A stretch of 64,000 nt of DNA from Flavobacteriales bacterium (GCA_016700415.1 CP065018.1:930001-994000), one strand, 5' to 3'; shown: positions 50,010-59,381, numbered from the stretch's first letter. Numbers and translations: made by a program. Notes: generated by a model not told the origin, from the sequence alone.

Positions 50010-52262
50010 ATGCGCCTCACGCTTACCCTCCTTATCCTATTGGCTTCCAGCGTCAAGGCCCAAACACCCATGGCCCTGCCGGGTTTGATCCCACTGCCCG
50101 CGGAAATGGAATTGACCGGAGGCACTTGTTCCCTGGAATGTCCAGGGCACCTTCGGCCCGATCCCACGATCAGTTCCGGATTCGTGGGATTGCTGACTGC
50201 TGATATTGAACCACTTCACCCCGTGACCAACAGCCCTTGTGAGGTTCCTTTGCGCATTGAACTCCACCTGATCCAGCCGGATACGCTTCTCCCTGCGGAA
50301 TGGTACAGCCTCCAGGTGGCTTCGGACCACATCGCGTTGACCGCGACCGATGAAGAAGGGCTTTTCCGTGGAAGTCGCACGCTGATCCAACTTTTGGAAC
50401 AGGGGAAAAGCACGGGATCCATTCCCTGCCACACCATTACGGACCAGCCCCGTTTCGCATGGCGCGGGATGCACTTGGACGTGGTACGCCACTTCTTCCC
50501 GGTGCCATTCGTGAAGAAATACATTGACCTGGTGGCGCGTTACAAGATGAACAGTTTCCACTGGCACCTCACGGACGACCAAGGCTGGCGGATCGAGATC
50601 AAGAAGTACCCGAAGCTCACCGAGGTCGGTGGTTGGCGCAAAGGCAGTCAGGTGGGGCCGTACGGCCGGCGTGAATACGACAGCATCCCTTACGGTGGTT
50701 TCTACACGCAGGAGCAGATCCGCGAGGTGGTGGCCTATGCAAAGGCACGGCACATCAATGTAGTTCCGGAGATCGAGATGCCGGGACATGCGATGGCGGC
50801 TCTGGCAGCTTACCCGCAACTGGGCTGCACCGGTGGGCCATACGAAGTGCAACGCGGTTGGGGCGTGTTCGATGATGTGTTCTGTGCGGGCAATGACAGC
50901 GTATTCACGGTGCTGGAAGATGTGCTCACCGAGGTGATGGACCTCTTCCCCAGCCCGTACATCCACATCGGTGGCGATGAATGCCCCAAGGAAAGCTGGA
51001 AGGTCTGCCCGAAATGCCAAGCGCGGATGAAGGCGGAAGGGCTGAAGGACGAGCATGAACTGCAGAGCTGGTTCATCCAGCGGATCGAGAAGTTCGTGAA
51101 CAGCAAAGGGCGGAAGATCATCGGCTGGGACGAGATCTTGGAAGGCGGTCTGGCACCGAACGCCGCGGTGATGAGCTGGCGCGGCACCGAAGGCGGTGTG
51201 GCAGCCGCAAAGAGCGGGCACTACGCGGTGATGAGCCCCGGTAGCCATTGCTACTTCGATCACTACCAAGGCGACCCGGCGAACGAGCCGTTGGCCATCG
51301 GCGGGTATACGACCGTGCAGAAAGTGTACAGTTACGAGCCGGTGCCCACGGAATTGAACGCCGAAGAAGCGAAGTACATCCTCGGCGCGCAAGGCAATAT
51401 CTGGACGGAATATATCCTCACGCCGGAGCATGTGGAGTACATGTTGACGCCAAGGATGCTGGCGTTGGCGGAAGTGCTCTGGACGCCGAAGGAGAAGCGG
51501 GATGAAGCGGATTTTATTAAGCGTCTGGAGGGGGAGTTCCCGAGGCTGGACGCGATGAAGGTGAACGCGAGTAAGAGTTTGTACCAAGTGCGATTCAAGC
51601 TAATCCAAGGCCGCACACTTGGATCTATCACCGTGAAGACTCCTTATGACGGCGGAGGGGGAGTAAAGGTTTGGCAAGACCCCGAATCGATGCTCAAATC
51701 GGATGCGAATGGCCTCAACATCCAGTCAGATGCGGTTCTCAAGGCACATGGTTACGTTGATGGCGGACCGGCCCCTGCTGACACGTCGACAGTCACTATC
51801 AGGTTCAACTTCGCCACCGCCCGGTCCATCACCTTGAGCGGACCACCCGACGAGCAGTACAGCGAAGGCGGCGCGTTCACTTTGGTGGACGGCATCACGG
51901 CGCAGGAGAAGCGCGTGGACACAGAATGGTTAGGCTGGCGCAAAGGCGTCACCATCACCGTGGACCTGGGCAGTGTGCAGGACATCTCGCACATCGGCAT
52001 CGGTGCCTTGAACGAGATGCACAGTTGGATCCACCTGCCCAAGCAAGTGGCGTTCAGCGTGAGCAACGACGGGAAGAACTTCGTTCCCTACGGCATTGCG
52101 AAGGGCATGGACGGAGCGGGCCGGAACGAATTCGGCATGGACAAAACCGGCAGGGCGCGCTATGTGCGGATCGATGTCGAGTACATCGGCAACATTCCGG
52201 CAGGCTTTCCAGGTGCGGGGAATCCGGCTTGGCTGTTTTTGGACGAGATCGACGTTAGGTGA
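50010..52262 (+). CDS. Secreted beta-N-acetylhexosaminidase, GH20
   Basis: 750 residues. Signal peptide (about 1-17), an N-terminal GH20b domain, then the catalytic barrel with FAWRGMHLDVVRHFFP, NSFHWHLTDDQGWR and the catalytic Asp323-Glu324 pair in HIGGDECPKESW, and GWDEILEGG. After about residue 520 come a linker and a C-terminal discoidin-like (F5/8, CBM32) domain with GWRKGVTITVDLGSVQDI and the end NPAWLFLDEIDVR. The enzyme removes terminal GlcNAc/GalNAc from chitin oligomers or glycans outside the cytoplasm. The M1 peptidase gene follows closely. Confidence 0.93.
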   Translation: MRLTLTLLILLASSVKAQTPMALPGLIPLPAEMELTGGTCSLECPGHLRPDPTISSGFVGLLTADIEPLHPVTNSPCEVPLRIELHLIQPDTLLPAEWYSLQVASDHIALTATDEEGLFRGSRTLIQLLEQGKSTGSIPCHTITDQPRFAWRGMHLDVVRHFFPVPFVKKYIDLVARYKMNSFHWHLTDDQGWRIEIKKYPKLTEVGGWRKGSQVGPYGRREYDSIPYGGFYTQEQIREVVAYAKARHINVVPEIEMPGHAMAALAAYPQLGCTGGPYEVQRGWGVFDDVFCAGNDSVFTVLEDVLTEVMDLFPSPYIHIGGDECPKESWKVCPKCQARMKAEGLKDEHELQSWFIQRIEKFVNSKGRKIIGWDEILEGGLAPNAAVMSWRGTEGGVAAAKSGHYAVMSPGSHCYFDHYQGDPANEPLAIGGYTTVQKVYSYEPVPTELNAEEAKYILGAQGNIWTEYILTPEHVEYMLTPRMLALAEVLWTPKEKRDEADFIKRLEGEFPRLDAMKVNASKSLYQVRFKLIQGRTLGSITVKTPYDGGGGVKVWQDPESMLKSDANGLNIQSDAVLKAHGYVDGGPAPADTSTVTIRFNFATARSITLSGPPDEQYSEGGAFTLVDGITAQEKRVDTEWLGWRKGVTITVDLGSVQDISHIGIGALNEMHSWIHLPKQVAFSVSNDGKNFVPYGIAKGMDGAGRNEFGMDKTGRARYVRIDVEYIGNIPAGFPGAGNPAWLFLDEIDVR

Positions 52263-52306
52263 TCATCGATGTGCGGCCTGCTTACTCCGTCCTAATTTTG
52301 GGCCAT

Positions 52307-53998
52307 ATGCGCCCTCCCTACGCGATCGCCGTTTGGCTTCTCGTCTCCACTCCCGCCGTCGGCCAGCCGTTGAGCCATGCCCATGTCTTCACGCATGCGG
52401 ACACCCTGCGCGGAAGCAACGGTCCGTACCGGGCCTGGTGGGATGTGACGCACTACGATGTGACCGTGCGACCGGACTTTGCCTCCAAATCCATCGAAGG
52501 CACCACGCGCATCACCTTCCGCGCACTGGCGGTCGGCCAGCGGATGCAGATCGACCTGCAACAGCCTCTGACCTTGCAGTCCGTTTCGCTCCATTCTTCC
52601 GACGGGGAAAGCGACCTTCATTTTTCGCGTGAAGGCAACGTGGCCTGGGTGGACCTTCCACAGGAAATGGCAACGGGTGCCTCCGCGTATCTCACGATCC
52701 AGTACACCGGCATTCCCCGCGAGGCCCGCAACCCGCCATGGGACGGCGGCTGGATCTGGAAGAAGGACCCGCAAGGCAACCCATGGATGAGCGCGGCCTG
52801 TCAAGGTCTGGGCGCCAGCATGTGGTATCCGTGCAAGGACATCCAGAGCGATGAACCGGACAGTGCAGCAATGCACATCATAGCACCTGATAGCCTGCAA
52901 GCGGTGGGCAATGGCCGACTGCGCAACAAGGTGAACAACGGCGACGGGACCACCACTTGGAGCTGGGCCGTGGTGAACGCGATCAACAACTACGACCTGA
53001 TCCCGGCGATCGGGAAATATGCGCACATCCACGTGGACTATATCGGTGTGGACGGCCCGCTGGACCTCGACTACTGGGTGCTCCAGCAGAACGAGGCCAA
53101 GGCGCGGGAGCATTTCAAGCAGGTGCCCTTTATGATGAAGTGCTTCGAGGAACACTTCGGGCCATACCCGTTCTATACGGACGGCTACAAATTGGTGGAA
53201 GGACCCCAGTTGGGCATGGAGCATCAGAGCGCCATCGCCTATGGCAACCACTTCATGAACGGCTATCGGGGCCGGGACCTCAGCGGCACGGGTTGGGGGC
53301 TGAAATGGGACTATGTCATCGTCCACGAGAGCGGCCACGAGTGGTTCGGCAACAGTATCACCACGGCGGATATCGCTGACATGTGGGTGCATGAGGGCTT
53401 CGCCGACTATGCCGAAACGATCTACACACAGTGCCAATTCGGGGATGCCGCCGGGGATGACTATTTGATCGGCCTGCGGAGAAACATTGCCAATGACATC
53501 CCGATCATCGGACCGGACGGCGTGAACCAGGAAGGCAGTAATGACATGTACTACAAGGGCGCGAACATGATCCACACCATCCGGCATATAATGGCGGACG
53601 ACTCCCTGTTCTTCGTGATGCTGCGTGAGATGAACCACAAATTCCGCCACGGCATCGTGACCAGCGCTGAGGTGGAGGCGTTCATCAGTTCATTCAGCGG
53701 GCATGTCTTCGGCACGGTGTTCGATCAATACTTGCGCACCGTGAAAGTACCCGAGCTGGAATGGACCGTGAAGAAAGACGACCTCTTCGTGCGTTGGTCG
53801 AACTGCGTGGCCGGGTTCAACATGCCTGCTGTGATCATGGTGAACGGGGAGGAAAAGATGGTCCCGATCACCGATCAATGGAGTTCACCGGCCCATGGCC
53901 TGAACGCCAAGACGGCAACGTTGCGGCCGGACCGCAACTGGTACGTGACTTCGGAACGGGTGGACAAGAAGGCACTGAAGAAGGCACGGCGGAAGTAA
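52307..53998 (+). CDS. Secreted M1-family metallopeptidase
   Basis: 563 residues from ATG 52307, where a signal peptide (ending VGQ) begins. The N-terminal beta-domain (HYDVTVRPDFASKSIEGTTRITF) is followed by the catalytic domain with QLGMEHQSAIAYG, the GxMEN-like exopeptidase loop, and the zinc site HESGHEWFG (His340, His344) with Glu363 nineteen residues on. No C-terminal sorting domain is obvious. A GTG at 52259 overlapping the GH20 stop is an alternative start but would disrupt the signal peptide. Confidence 0.92.
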   Translation: MRPPYAIAVWLLVSTPAVGQPLSHAHVFTHADTLRGSNGPYRAWWDVTHYDVTVRPDFASKSIEGTTRITFRALAVGQRMQIDLQQPLTLQSVSLHSSDGESDLHFSREGNVAWVDLPQEMATGASAYLTIQYTGIPREARNPPWDGGWIWKKDPQGNPWMSAACQGLGASMWYPCKDIQSDEPDSAAMHIIAPDSLQAVGNGRLRNKVNNGDGTTTWSWAVVNAINNYDLIPAIGKYAHIHVDYIGVDGPLDLDYWVLQQNEAKAREHFKQVPFMMKCFEEHFGPYPFYTDGYKLVEGPQLGMEHQSAIAYGNHFMNGYRGRDLSGTGWGLKWDYVIVHESGHEWFGNSITTADIADMWVHEGFADYAETIYTQCQFGDAAGDDYLIGLRRNIANDIPIIGPDGVNQEGSNDMYYKGANMIHTIRHIMADDSLFFVMLREMNHKFRHGIVTSAEVEAFISSFSGHVFGTVFDQYLRTVKVPELEWTVKKDDLFVRWSNCVAGFNMPAVIMVNGEEKMVPITDQWSSPAHGLNAKTATLRPDRNWYVTSERVDKKALKKARRK

Positions 53999-54052
53999 CC
54001 ACTCCCCCATTTGTGGGATGGACAGTGGCCCAAAGCGGGGTATTTTAGCGGC

Positions 54053-55114
54053 ATGCGTCGCATCACCCCGGTCCTGCTGCTGGCACTCGTTATTGGACCA
54101 GTGCATGGCCAATTGGGTGAAAAGGTGCGGAACACGCTGGTGAACGTCTCAACAACTCTGCCGGACTACGACACGACCTACGTCGCGGCCTACCGGAGCA
54201 ACTTGGTGATCAGCGTAGTCAGCAATTGGCATGACATTGATCTTAGCCTTGAACGGGATGAAGGCGGTGACCTCTCGTACTCCACCAACAGCCGTGGTCA
54301 ATACGGGTTCAGCCTTAACTACAAGTGGCTCAGTGCAGAAATCACATTCGGCGTGCCTGCTCTCGACGGCCATGATGCCAGCTACGGGAATACGAGCTCG
54401 CGCGGCTTCGGGCTGGGCTACACCGGCCGGCGGCTTTGGGGCCGCATCTTCTGGGACAAGACTCAGGGATTCTACCAGAACGACCCCGAACGTTGGACGG
54501 CAGGCTGGGAGACGGGAGATCCACAAATACTGCGCCCCGACCTGGCTTGCAATACTTACCTGCTCTCCTTGAACTATGCCCTTAGCAACAATAAGCGCTT
54601 CAGCCAGAACGCCGCCCTATTCCAGATGGAACGGCAGAAGAAGAGCGCCGGCACCATGGTCACGGGGCTTTCCGCTTGGTACTCACATGTCACGGCCGAT
54701 ACGTCCATCCTTAGTCCGGCGTTGGTGGACACCTTCCTATTAGACACCGGTTTCAAGGACGTTGGCCGGTTCATCATAGGCGGCACATTCGGATATGCCC
54801 ATACGTTCGCTTTCTGGAAAAAGGGCTTCATCCACACGGCGCTCGTGCCCGGCGTCACCTACATCCATCAGACGATCGAGACCCCGAATGGCACCTTAAG
54901 CGGAGACGGCGGGGCGTTCATCCTCGAATTCAAGCTGGGCGCAGGGTTCAATGGTGATCGCTGGTACTCGGCCATCACCACCGCCTACTATTACAGTTCG
55001 GCACAGATATCGGAAAAACTTTCACTCAGCACCAACTACGGCTTTGTGCGCTTCGCGGTGGGCATCCGGCTGGGAGACCCGGGGATCAAGGCGTTGGGGA
55101 AGGTGGGGCTTTGA
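54053..55114 (+). CDS. DUF4421-family outer-membrane-like protein
   Basis: 353 residues from ATG 54053. Signal peptide (ending GQ) then strand-rich sequence with alternating aromatic residues (LSLNYALSNNKRFSQNAALFQ, AITTAYYYSSAQ, LSTNYGFVRFAVGIRL), suggesting a beta-barrel. The DTTYVAAYRSNLVISVVSNW opening resembles DUF4421. Function unknown. It is convergent with the NTF2-like gene, three bases apart. Confidence 0.75.
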   Translation: MRRITPVLLLALVIGPVHGQLGEKVRNTLVNVSTTLPDYDTTYVAAYRSNLVISVVSNWHDIDLSLERDEGGDLSYSTNSRGQYGFSLNYKWLSAEITFGVPALDGHDASYGNTSSRGFGLGYTGRRLWGRIFWDKTQGFYQNDPERWTAGWETGDPQILRPDLACNTYLLSLNYALSNNKRFSQNAALFQMERQKKSAGTMVTGLSAWYSHVTADTSILSPALVDTFLLDTGFKDVGRFIIGGTFGYAHTFAFWKKGFIHTALVPGVTYIHQTIETPNGTLSGDGGAFILEFKLGAGFNGDRWYSAITTAYYYSSAQISEKLSLSTNYGFVRFAVGIRLGDPGIKALGKVGL

Positions 55115-55117
55115 TCA

Positions 55118-55570
55118 CTACCCTCCCATCGCCTTTGCCAAACGCTTCGCCGCCATGCCGCGCACTTTGCCCCGCAGCATTGAACTCCAGCCTAAGAGCA
55201 AGCCGGAGATTCCCAACGCTTGTCGCGACCAGCGCCAGAAGTTGAATGAATCCTTCTGCACCAAGATCAGGCCGTCCTTCAAGACAAGGGTGGATGACAC
55301 CCGGTTGTGGACCTTTCTTCCGGTCGCGCCGAACGTGTACCAAGCATCCCATTCCACGCGGCCCTCGGTAGCCGTTTCCTCGATCACCCGGAATTCCACC
55401 CGCAGATCGGTCCCGCTGATCAGCAACATCTTCCACATGGCACGCACATGGGCCGCGTCGAGATGTGGAAATACAGGATCGCTGAATTGTGCTTCCGGAT
55501 GATAGCATGCGCCCATCGTGGCCCAGTCGTGCCGGGCGAAGGCGGAATAGAATCGGGCGAGCAACGTCAT
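55118..55570 (-). CDS. NTF2/SnoaL-like protein
   Basis: 150 residues from ATG 55570. LARFYSAFARHDWATMGACYHPEAQFSDPVF is the classic start of a SnoaL-like alpha-beta cone fold, followed by VEWDAWYTFGATGRKVHNRVSSTLVLKDG. The C-terminal 35 residues are a basic tail. Many such proteins bind small ligands or are enzymes; no specific function can be given. The 268-base gap to the next gene contains only its promoter element. Confidence 0.85.
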   Translation of the reverse strand: MTLLARFYSAFARHDWATMGACYHPEAQFSDPVFPHLDAAHVRAMWKMLLISGTDLRVEFRVIEETATEGRVEWDAWYTFGATGRKVHNRVSSTLVLKDGLILVQKDSFNFWRWSRQALGISGLLLGWSSMLRGKVRGMAAKRLAKAMGG

Positions 55571-55802
55571 CGGGCCAAGGTAGGACCGGCGCTTTTCCTG
55601 CTGGCGCGAAACTGGCCACACATCCACGGCAGCAGTGCCGAATTTCAAACCGATCAACAGTTGGTGGGGTGGTGGTGAATTGAACATCCGCATGAAAAGA
55701 TGATCACTGCCAATACCGCCAGTACCATTGCCGGCACCCGATCCCCGGAGCAATCTGGGCCGGACGTGGAGAAATACCCGAGCATTTCCGGCACGTTGCT
55801 CC

Positions 55803-55810
55803 TACCTTTG
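55803..55810 (+). promoter_or_regulatory. Bacteroidota -7 promoter element
   Basis: TACCTTTG is a perfect TAnnTTTG match 28 bases upstream of the ATG at 55839. Confidence 0.6.
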
Positions 55811-55838
55811 CGGCCTTGATCCAAGGCATTATACACCG

Positions 55839-57308
55839 ATGATCACCACCGACCAGCAACGGGTGCAGCTGAGCGCCAACCAGAAGGCACGGCGCATCAA
55901 CGCCGACCCGGACCTTTACGGCACCTTCGCTGAGATCGGCGTGGGACAGGAGACCGTCCGCCATTTTTTCCGCGCCGGCGGGGCCTCGCAGACCATCGCG
56001 AAGGCCATGAGCGCCTACGACAAGGACTTCAGCAACGCCATCTACGGCGCGGAACCCGGCAACCGCTTCGTATGCGAGAGCAGGCTCCGGAACATGATCC
56101 GGCACGAATACAGCCTGATCGTGGAGCGGCTGGACAGGAAGGAGCATCCCACGAAACGCTTCTTCAGCTTCGCGAACACGGTGGCCAGCAGCACCTACGA
56201 TCGCCCCCACAGCGGGCACGGCTGGTTGGGCGTGCGTTTCCAGACCGCCCCGGACCGCCCAACGAACGACGTGATCATCCACATCCGGACGCATGACCCG
56301 GACATCAGTCTGCAACAGGAAAGCGTCGGGATCCTGGGCGTGAACCTTATCCACGCCTGCTTTTTCCATCACGACGACCCGCAGGAGCTCATGACGGCCC
56401 TGTACGACAACGTAAGCCGGCACGTGGTGGAGATCGACATGATCCAGATGAACGGGCCGGACTTCAGCCAGGTGGACAACCGCCTGCTCAGCCTCCAGCT
56501 GGTGAAGCGCGGTTATACCGACGCGGTGATCTTCGGCCCCGACGGGCAGAACCTTCAGGCGAGCCAGGTGCTGTACAAGAAGAACATTCTGGCCATCCGC
56601 GGCAGCTTCCGTCCCGTGACGAAGGTGAACATCGACATGATCATGAACGGTTACAACATGTTCATCAAGGAACAGCGTGTGGACCGTCAGAACCTGCAAG
56701 TGCTCTTCGAGATCACACTCAACAACCTGCAGACCGACAGCGGGGACGTGGACGAGAAAGATTTCATCGACCGTGCCGATATCCTCTGCTCACTCGGCCA
56801 GACGGTGTTGATCAGCAATTACCAGGAATACTACAAGCTCGTGGAATACTTCAGCCGCTATACGAAGGCGCGCATGGGCCTGATCATGGGCGTGAACAAC
56901 CTGATCGAGGTGTTCAACGAGAAGTACTACCGGAACCTCAACGGCGGCATGCTGGAAGCCTTCGGCATCCTCTTTACCCGCGACCTGAAGATCTACGTGT
57001 ATCCCAGCAAGCCCAGCAAGGACGCGCCGGTGATGACACTGGACAGCATGCCCGTCCATCCGCGCCTGCGGCCGTTGTACGATTACCTCATGAGCAACAA
57101 GCGCATGGTGGACATCGAGACCTACGACCCCACGGTGCTGCACATCTTCAGCCAAGCGGTACTGAAAATGATCCGCGAGGGCCATCCGGAATGGGAAAAG
57201 CTCGTGCCTCCCTACGTGGACAATATGATCAAGGACAACAGGCTCTTCGGGTACAAGCCCGGCAATGGGCAGCCGAAGGCGGGGAAGGCCAGTGTGAGTG
57301 AGGCGTAG
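55839..57308 (+). CDS. Conserved Bacteroidota protein of unknown function
   Basis: 489 residues, no signal peptide or membrane helix. Strongly structured segments include RRINADPDLYGTFAEIGVGQ, AKAMSAYDKDFSNAIYG, VRFQTAPDRPTNDVIIHIR and GILGVNLIHACFFHHDDP, then a C-terminal half rich in ILFTRDLKIYVYPSKP-type segments. I recall near-identical full-length relatives across Bacteroidota carrying conflicting labels (nicotinate-nucleotide adenylyltransferase, TonB receptor), neither supported by visible motifs; there is no HxGH and no TonB box. It has its own promoter element and ends in a heptamer repeat. Confidence 0.85.
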   Translation: MITTDQQRVQLSANQKARRINADPDLYGTFAEIGVGQETVRHFFRAGGASQTIAKAMSAYDKDFSNAIYGAEPGNRFVCESRLRNMIRHEYSLIVERLDRKEHPTKRFFSFANTVASSTYDRPHSGHGWLGVRFQTAPDRPTNDVIIHIRTHDPDISLQQESVGILGVNLIHACFFHHDDPQELMTALYDNVSRHVVEIDMIQMNGPDFSQVDNRLLSLQLVKRGYTDAVIFGPDGQNLQASQVLYKKNILAIRGSFRPVTKVNIDMIMNGYNMFIKEQRVDRQNLQVLFEITLNNLQTDSGDVDEKDFIDRADILCSLGQTVLISNYQEYYKLVEYFSRYTKARMGLIMGVNNLIEVFNEKYYRNLNGGMLEAFGILFTRDLKIYVYPSKPSKDAPVMTLDSMPVHPRLRPLYDYLMSNKRMVDIETYDPTVLHIFSQAVLKMIREGHPEWEKLVPPYVDNMIKDNRLFGYKPGNGQPKAGKASVSEA

Positions 57309-57539
57309 TTGTCCATTGTGAGTTGTCAGGAAGCGCTTGGCTTGGCCGTGCTAGCTTTGAGCCTTGATGCTGTTGGCAACGGTGTTGCAGTCGGCAGTCG
57401 GCAGTCGGCAGTGGGCAGTGGACAGTGGACAGTGGACAGTCGGCAGTAGGCAGCAGCGCTCCCTGAAAAGCACAACGTACCAAAGCCGCAAGATCTCGCA
57501 AGTCCCGCCCCGACAACTGACAACTGACAACTGACAACT
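57307..57539. repeat. Heptamer repeat island between convergent stop codons
   Basis: The left edge is AGTTGTC-CATTGTG-AGTTGTC (57307-57327). The middle has ten consecutive heptads of GCAGTCG/GCAGTGG/ACAGTGG type (57387-57456). The right edge is four exact GACAACT units (57512-57539), the reverse complement of AGTTGTC. The outer units overlap the stop codons of both flanking convergent genes. The transcript end can therefore fold into a stem from either side. Confidence 0.85.
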
Positions 57540-58725
57540 ACTCCTTGATCTTCTTCAACACGCCCGAAGGGATACCCTTCTTGTTCACCATGAACGAAGT
57601 GGTCTTGTACCGCACGAAATTCTTGCTCATGTAGAGGTAACCCTCGTGGTCGTTCTTCTCACCCCAGGAGTTCTTCACGATGTACCATTCGTTGCCGTCC
57701 TGGTCCTTGGCGATGCCCGTGAGCTGCATGCCGTGGTCGTCCTGCGTGGTGTAGTTGTCAAAAGCCTGCTGGCGCAGCTCCGGGGTGATCGTCATCTCCG
57801 GCTTGGGGCCGGTGAAGAGGTCCGCTTTCTCCTCCTTGGCGAGATCGTCCGCAGGCGTGACGGGCACGTAGGCGATGCCGTTCTTCCAGCTAAATGAAGG
57901 CTCGGAAACATCGCCGCCCCAAGCCACGGTGTAGCCTTTGTGCAACGCATTGTCGATGGTGGCGATCATGTCCTCCATCGGGATGTTCCAGTCCCACTGG
58001 AAGGCCCAGTTGTCCGGCACCATCATCATGGCCTTCTCCCAGTACGGCGCGCTGGTGACGGAGATGAATTCCACATAGTCCTTCGGATCCAGCTTCACCA
58101 CGTCCTTGGCGAAACTCTGCGGCGTGTAGCTCTTGCCTTTGTAGGTGATCGTTTCCGGCACGGGGCCGAGGTAGGCGTCCAGTACGGCACTGAATGCGTT
58201 CTTCCACACGGGTGTGAGCTTACCGCGGTTGGGGGCCTTCACCACCGCTTCGAGCATGCCCGTCAGCACGGCCTGCATCTCAGCGGTCTGGTTCTTTGTG
58301 GTGCCGTAGTTCAATCCGGTGTAGTCCTCTTCCGGCATGGTGCCGTACTTGGCGAACATGTTGATGACGTCGTGGGGCTCGCCCCCATCGCCGTAATTGA
58401 GGCTTCCGTGCATACGCACGTATGAGACCGCCTTGTCCTCGTACGACTTGCGGGCCGTGTACATCTTGGAGAGGTGGATGGCCGGCCCTCCGTTCTTGAT
58501 CATCTCGGATTCCAGAAAGCTGTTCGCTGAATAGCTCCAACAGGTTCCGGAAGAGGCCTGGTTCTCCACGGGCGTTGCCTCTGCGCTCACCACCGTGGTG
58601 AAGCGGTAGGCGGCCTGGGCGCTGTCGTTCTTGTACTGGCTGGCTTTCTTCACGAGGTCGTCCTGGGCGTGGAGCGCACCGGCGAAGAACACGGGAATAA
58701 GGAAGGTTGAGATGCGGAATTTCAT
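57538..58725 (-). CDS. Secreted C1-family cysteine peptidase (bleomycin hydrolase-like)
   Basis: 395 residues. A signal peptide (about 1-20, ending ALHA) precedes the papain fold with the catalytic set Cys62 (NQASSGTCWSYSANSFLESE), His331 (DDHGMQL) and Asn352 (VKNSWGEKND). The length and GTCW environment match C1B aminopeptidases related to bleomycin hydrolase. It would act in the periplasm or outside. Divergent from the MarR gene; the upstream in-frame ATG at 58776 does not add to the signal peptide. Confidence 0.92.
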   Translation of the reverse strand: MKFRISTFLIPVFFAGALHAQDDLVKKASQYKNDSAQAAYRFTTVVSAEATPVENQASSGTCWSYSANSFLESEMIKNGGPAIHLSKMYTARKSYEDKAVSYVRMHGSLNYGDGGEPHDVINMFAKYGTMPEEDYTGLNYGTTKNQTAEMQAVLTGMLEAVVKAPNRGKLTPVWKNAFSAVLDAYLGPVPETITYKGKSYTPQSFAKDVVKLDPKDYVEFISVTSAPYWEKAMMMVPDNWAFQWDWNIPMEDMIATIDNALHKGYTVAWGGDVSEPSFSWKNGIAYVPVTPADDLAKEEKADLFTGPKPEMTITPELRQQAFDNYTTQDDHGMQLTGIAKDQDGNEWYIVKNSWGEKNDHEGYLYMSKNFVRYKTTSFMVNKKGIPSGVLKKIKE

Positions 58726-58877
58726 GCGATGCAATTTGAGGAAGATGAATTCACCGGCCGCAAAGAAAAGCACCACCGCTTGAAGGCGCCGGGGAAAAGT
58801 CGTTTCCCTGCCCAGTGGCGGTGCGGCTTAGTGAAGATTAACGTTCCATGGCAAAACTGTTTCATCTGTAACTGTTT

Positions 58878-58889
58878 AGTTGCTCAACT
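58878..58889. promoter_or_regulatory. Candidate MarR operator / promoter
   Basis: AGTTG-CT-CAACT is a perfect inverted repeat. CAACTTTG at 58885-58892, one base off the -7 consensus, overlaps its right half. Two direct copies of AACTGTTT (58855-58862, 58870-58877) stand just upstream. Autorepression by the MarR protein encoded 25 bases downstream is a reasonable inference. Confidence 0.45.
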
Positions 58890-58913
58890 TTGCATCCCTT
58901 CCTCGGAACCGGC

Positions 58914-59381
58914 ATGAACAACGAACACTCCTTGGGCTATTGGTGCTCCCGCATTGGCCAGCAGTACTTCTTACTGCTAAGTGACCGGCTGCGGCATCTT
59001 GGACTTGACCGTTGGTACTTCGCGCTGGTGGTGATCTCCGAGGCGGAAGGCCGTATCAGCCAACAGGAATTGGCCGATGCCTTGCACCAGGACAAAGTGA
59101 CCATTACGCGCGCCATCGACCACTTGTGCGAGCGGGGCTTCGTGAAACGCGAGGTCTGCCCCAATGATCGACGTAAACACCATTTGAAGTTGTTGCCCAA
59201 GGCCGAAGCCGCGGTCATCGAGATCAAGGCCGCCTATGCCGCTATCAACCGCACTGCGTTGAAGGGAATGCCTGCCGTGGAGCGGCGCCAAATGACGGAA
59301 CAGCTCCGGAACACACTGGGCAACCTGAGCCAAGCCGTGGAGAAGATCCCCGTAGCGCCCAAGAAACAACGACCCTCCTGA
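58914..59381 (+). CDS. MarR-family regulator
   Basis: 155 residues from ATG 58914. Winged-helix segment ISQQELADALHQDKVTITRAIDHLCERGFVKREVCPNDRRKHHLKLL is textbook MarR, including the DRR wing. It probably represses the RND efflux genes that follow on the same strand (next start one base after its stop) and responds to a small lipophilic ligand. Confidence 0.93.
   Translation: MNNEHSLGYWCSRIGQQYFLLLSDRLRHLGLDRWYFALVVISEAEGRISQQELADALHQDKVTITRAIDHLCERGFVKREVCPNDRRKHHLKLLPKAEAAVIEIKAAYAAINRTALKGMPAVERRQMTEQLRNTLGNLSQAVEKIPVAPKKQRPS

Noticed and set aside
55839..57308. Nicotinate-nucleotide adenylyltransferase or TonB receptor
   Set aside because: No nucleotidyltransferase HxGH motif, no TonB box, no signal peptide; the labels recalled for relatives are unsupported by the sequence.
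57387..57456. CRISPR-like array
   Set aside because: The units are seven bases and contiguous, with no spacers and no cas genes nearby.
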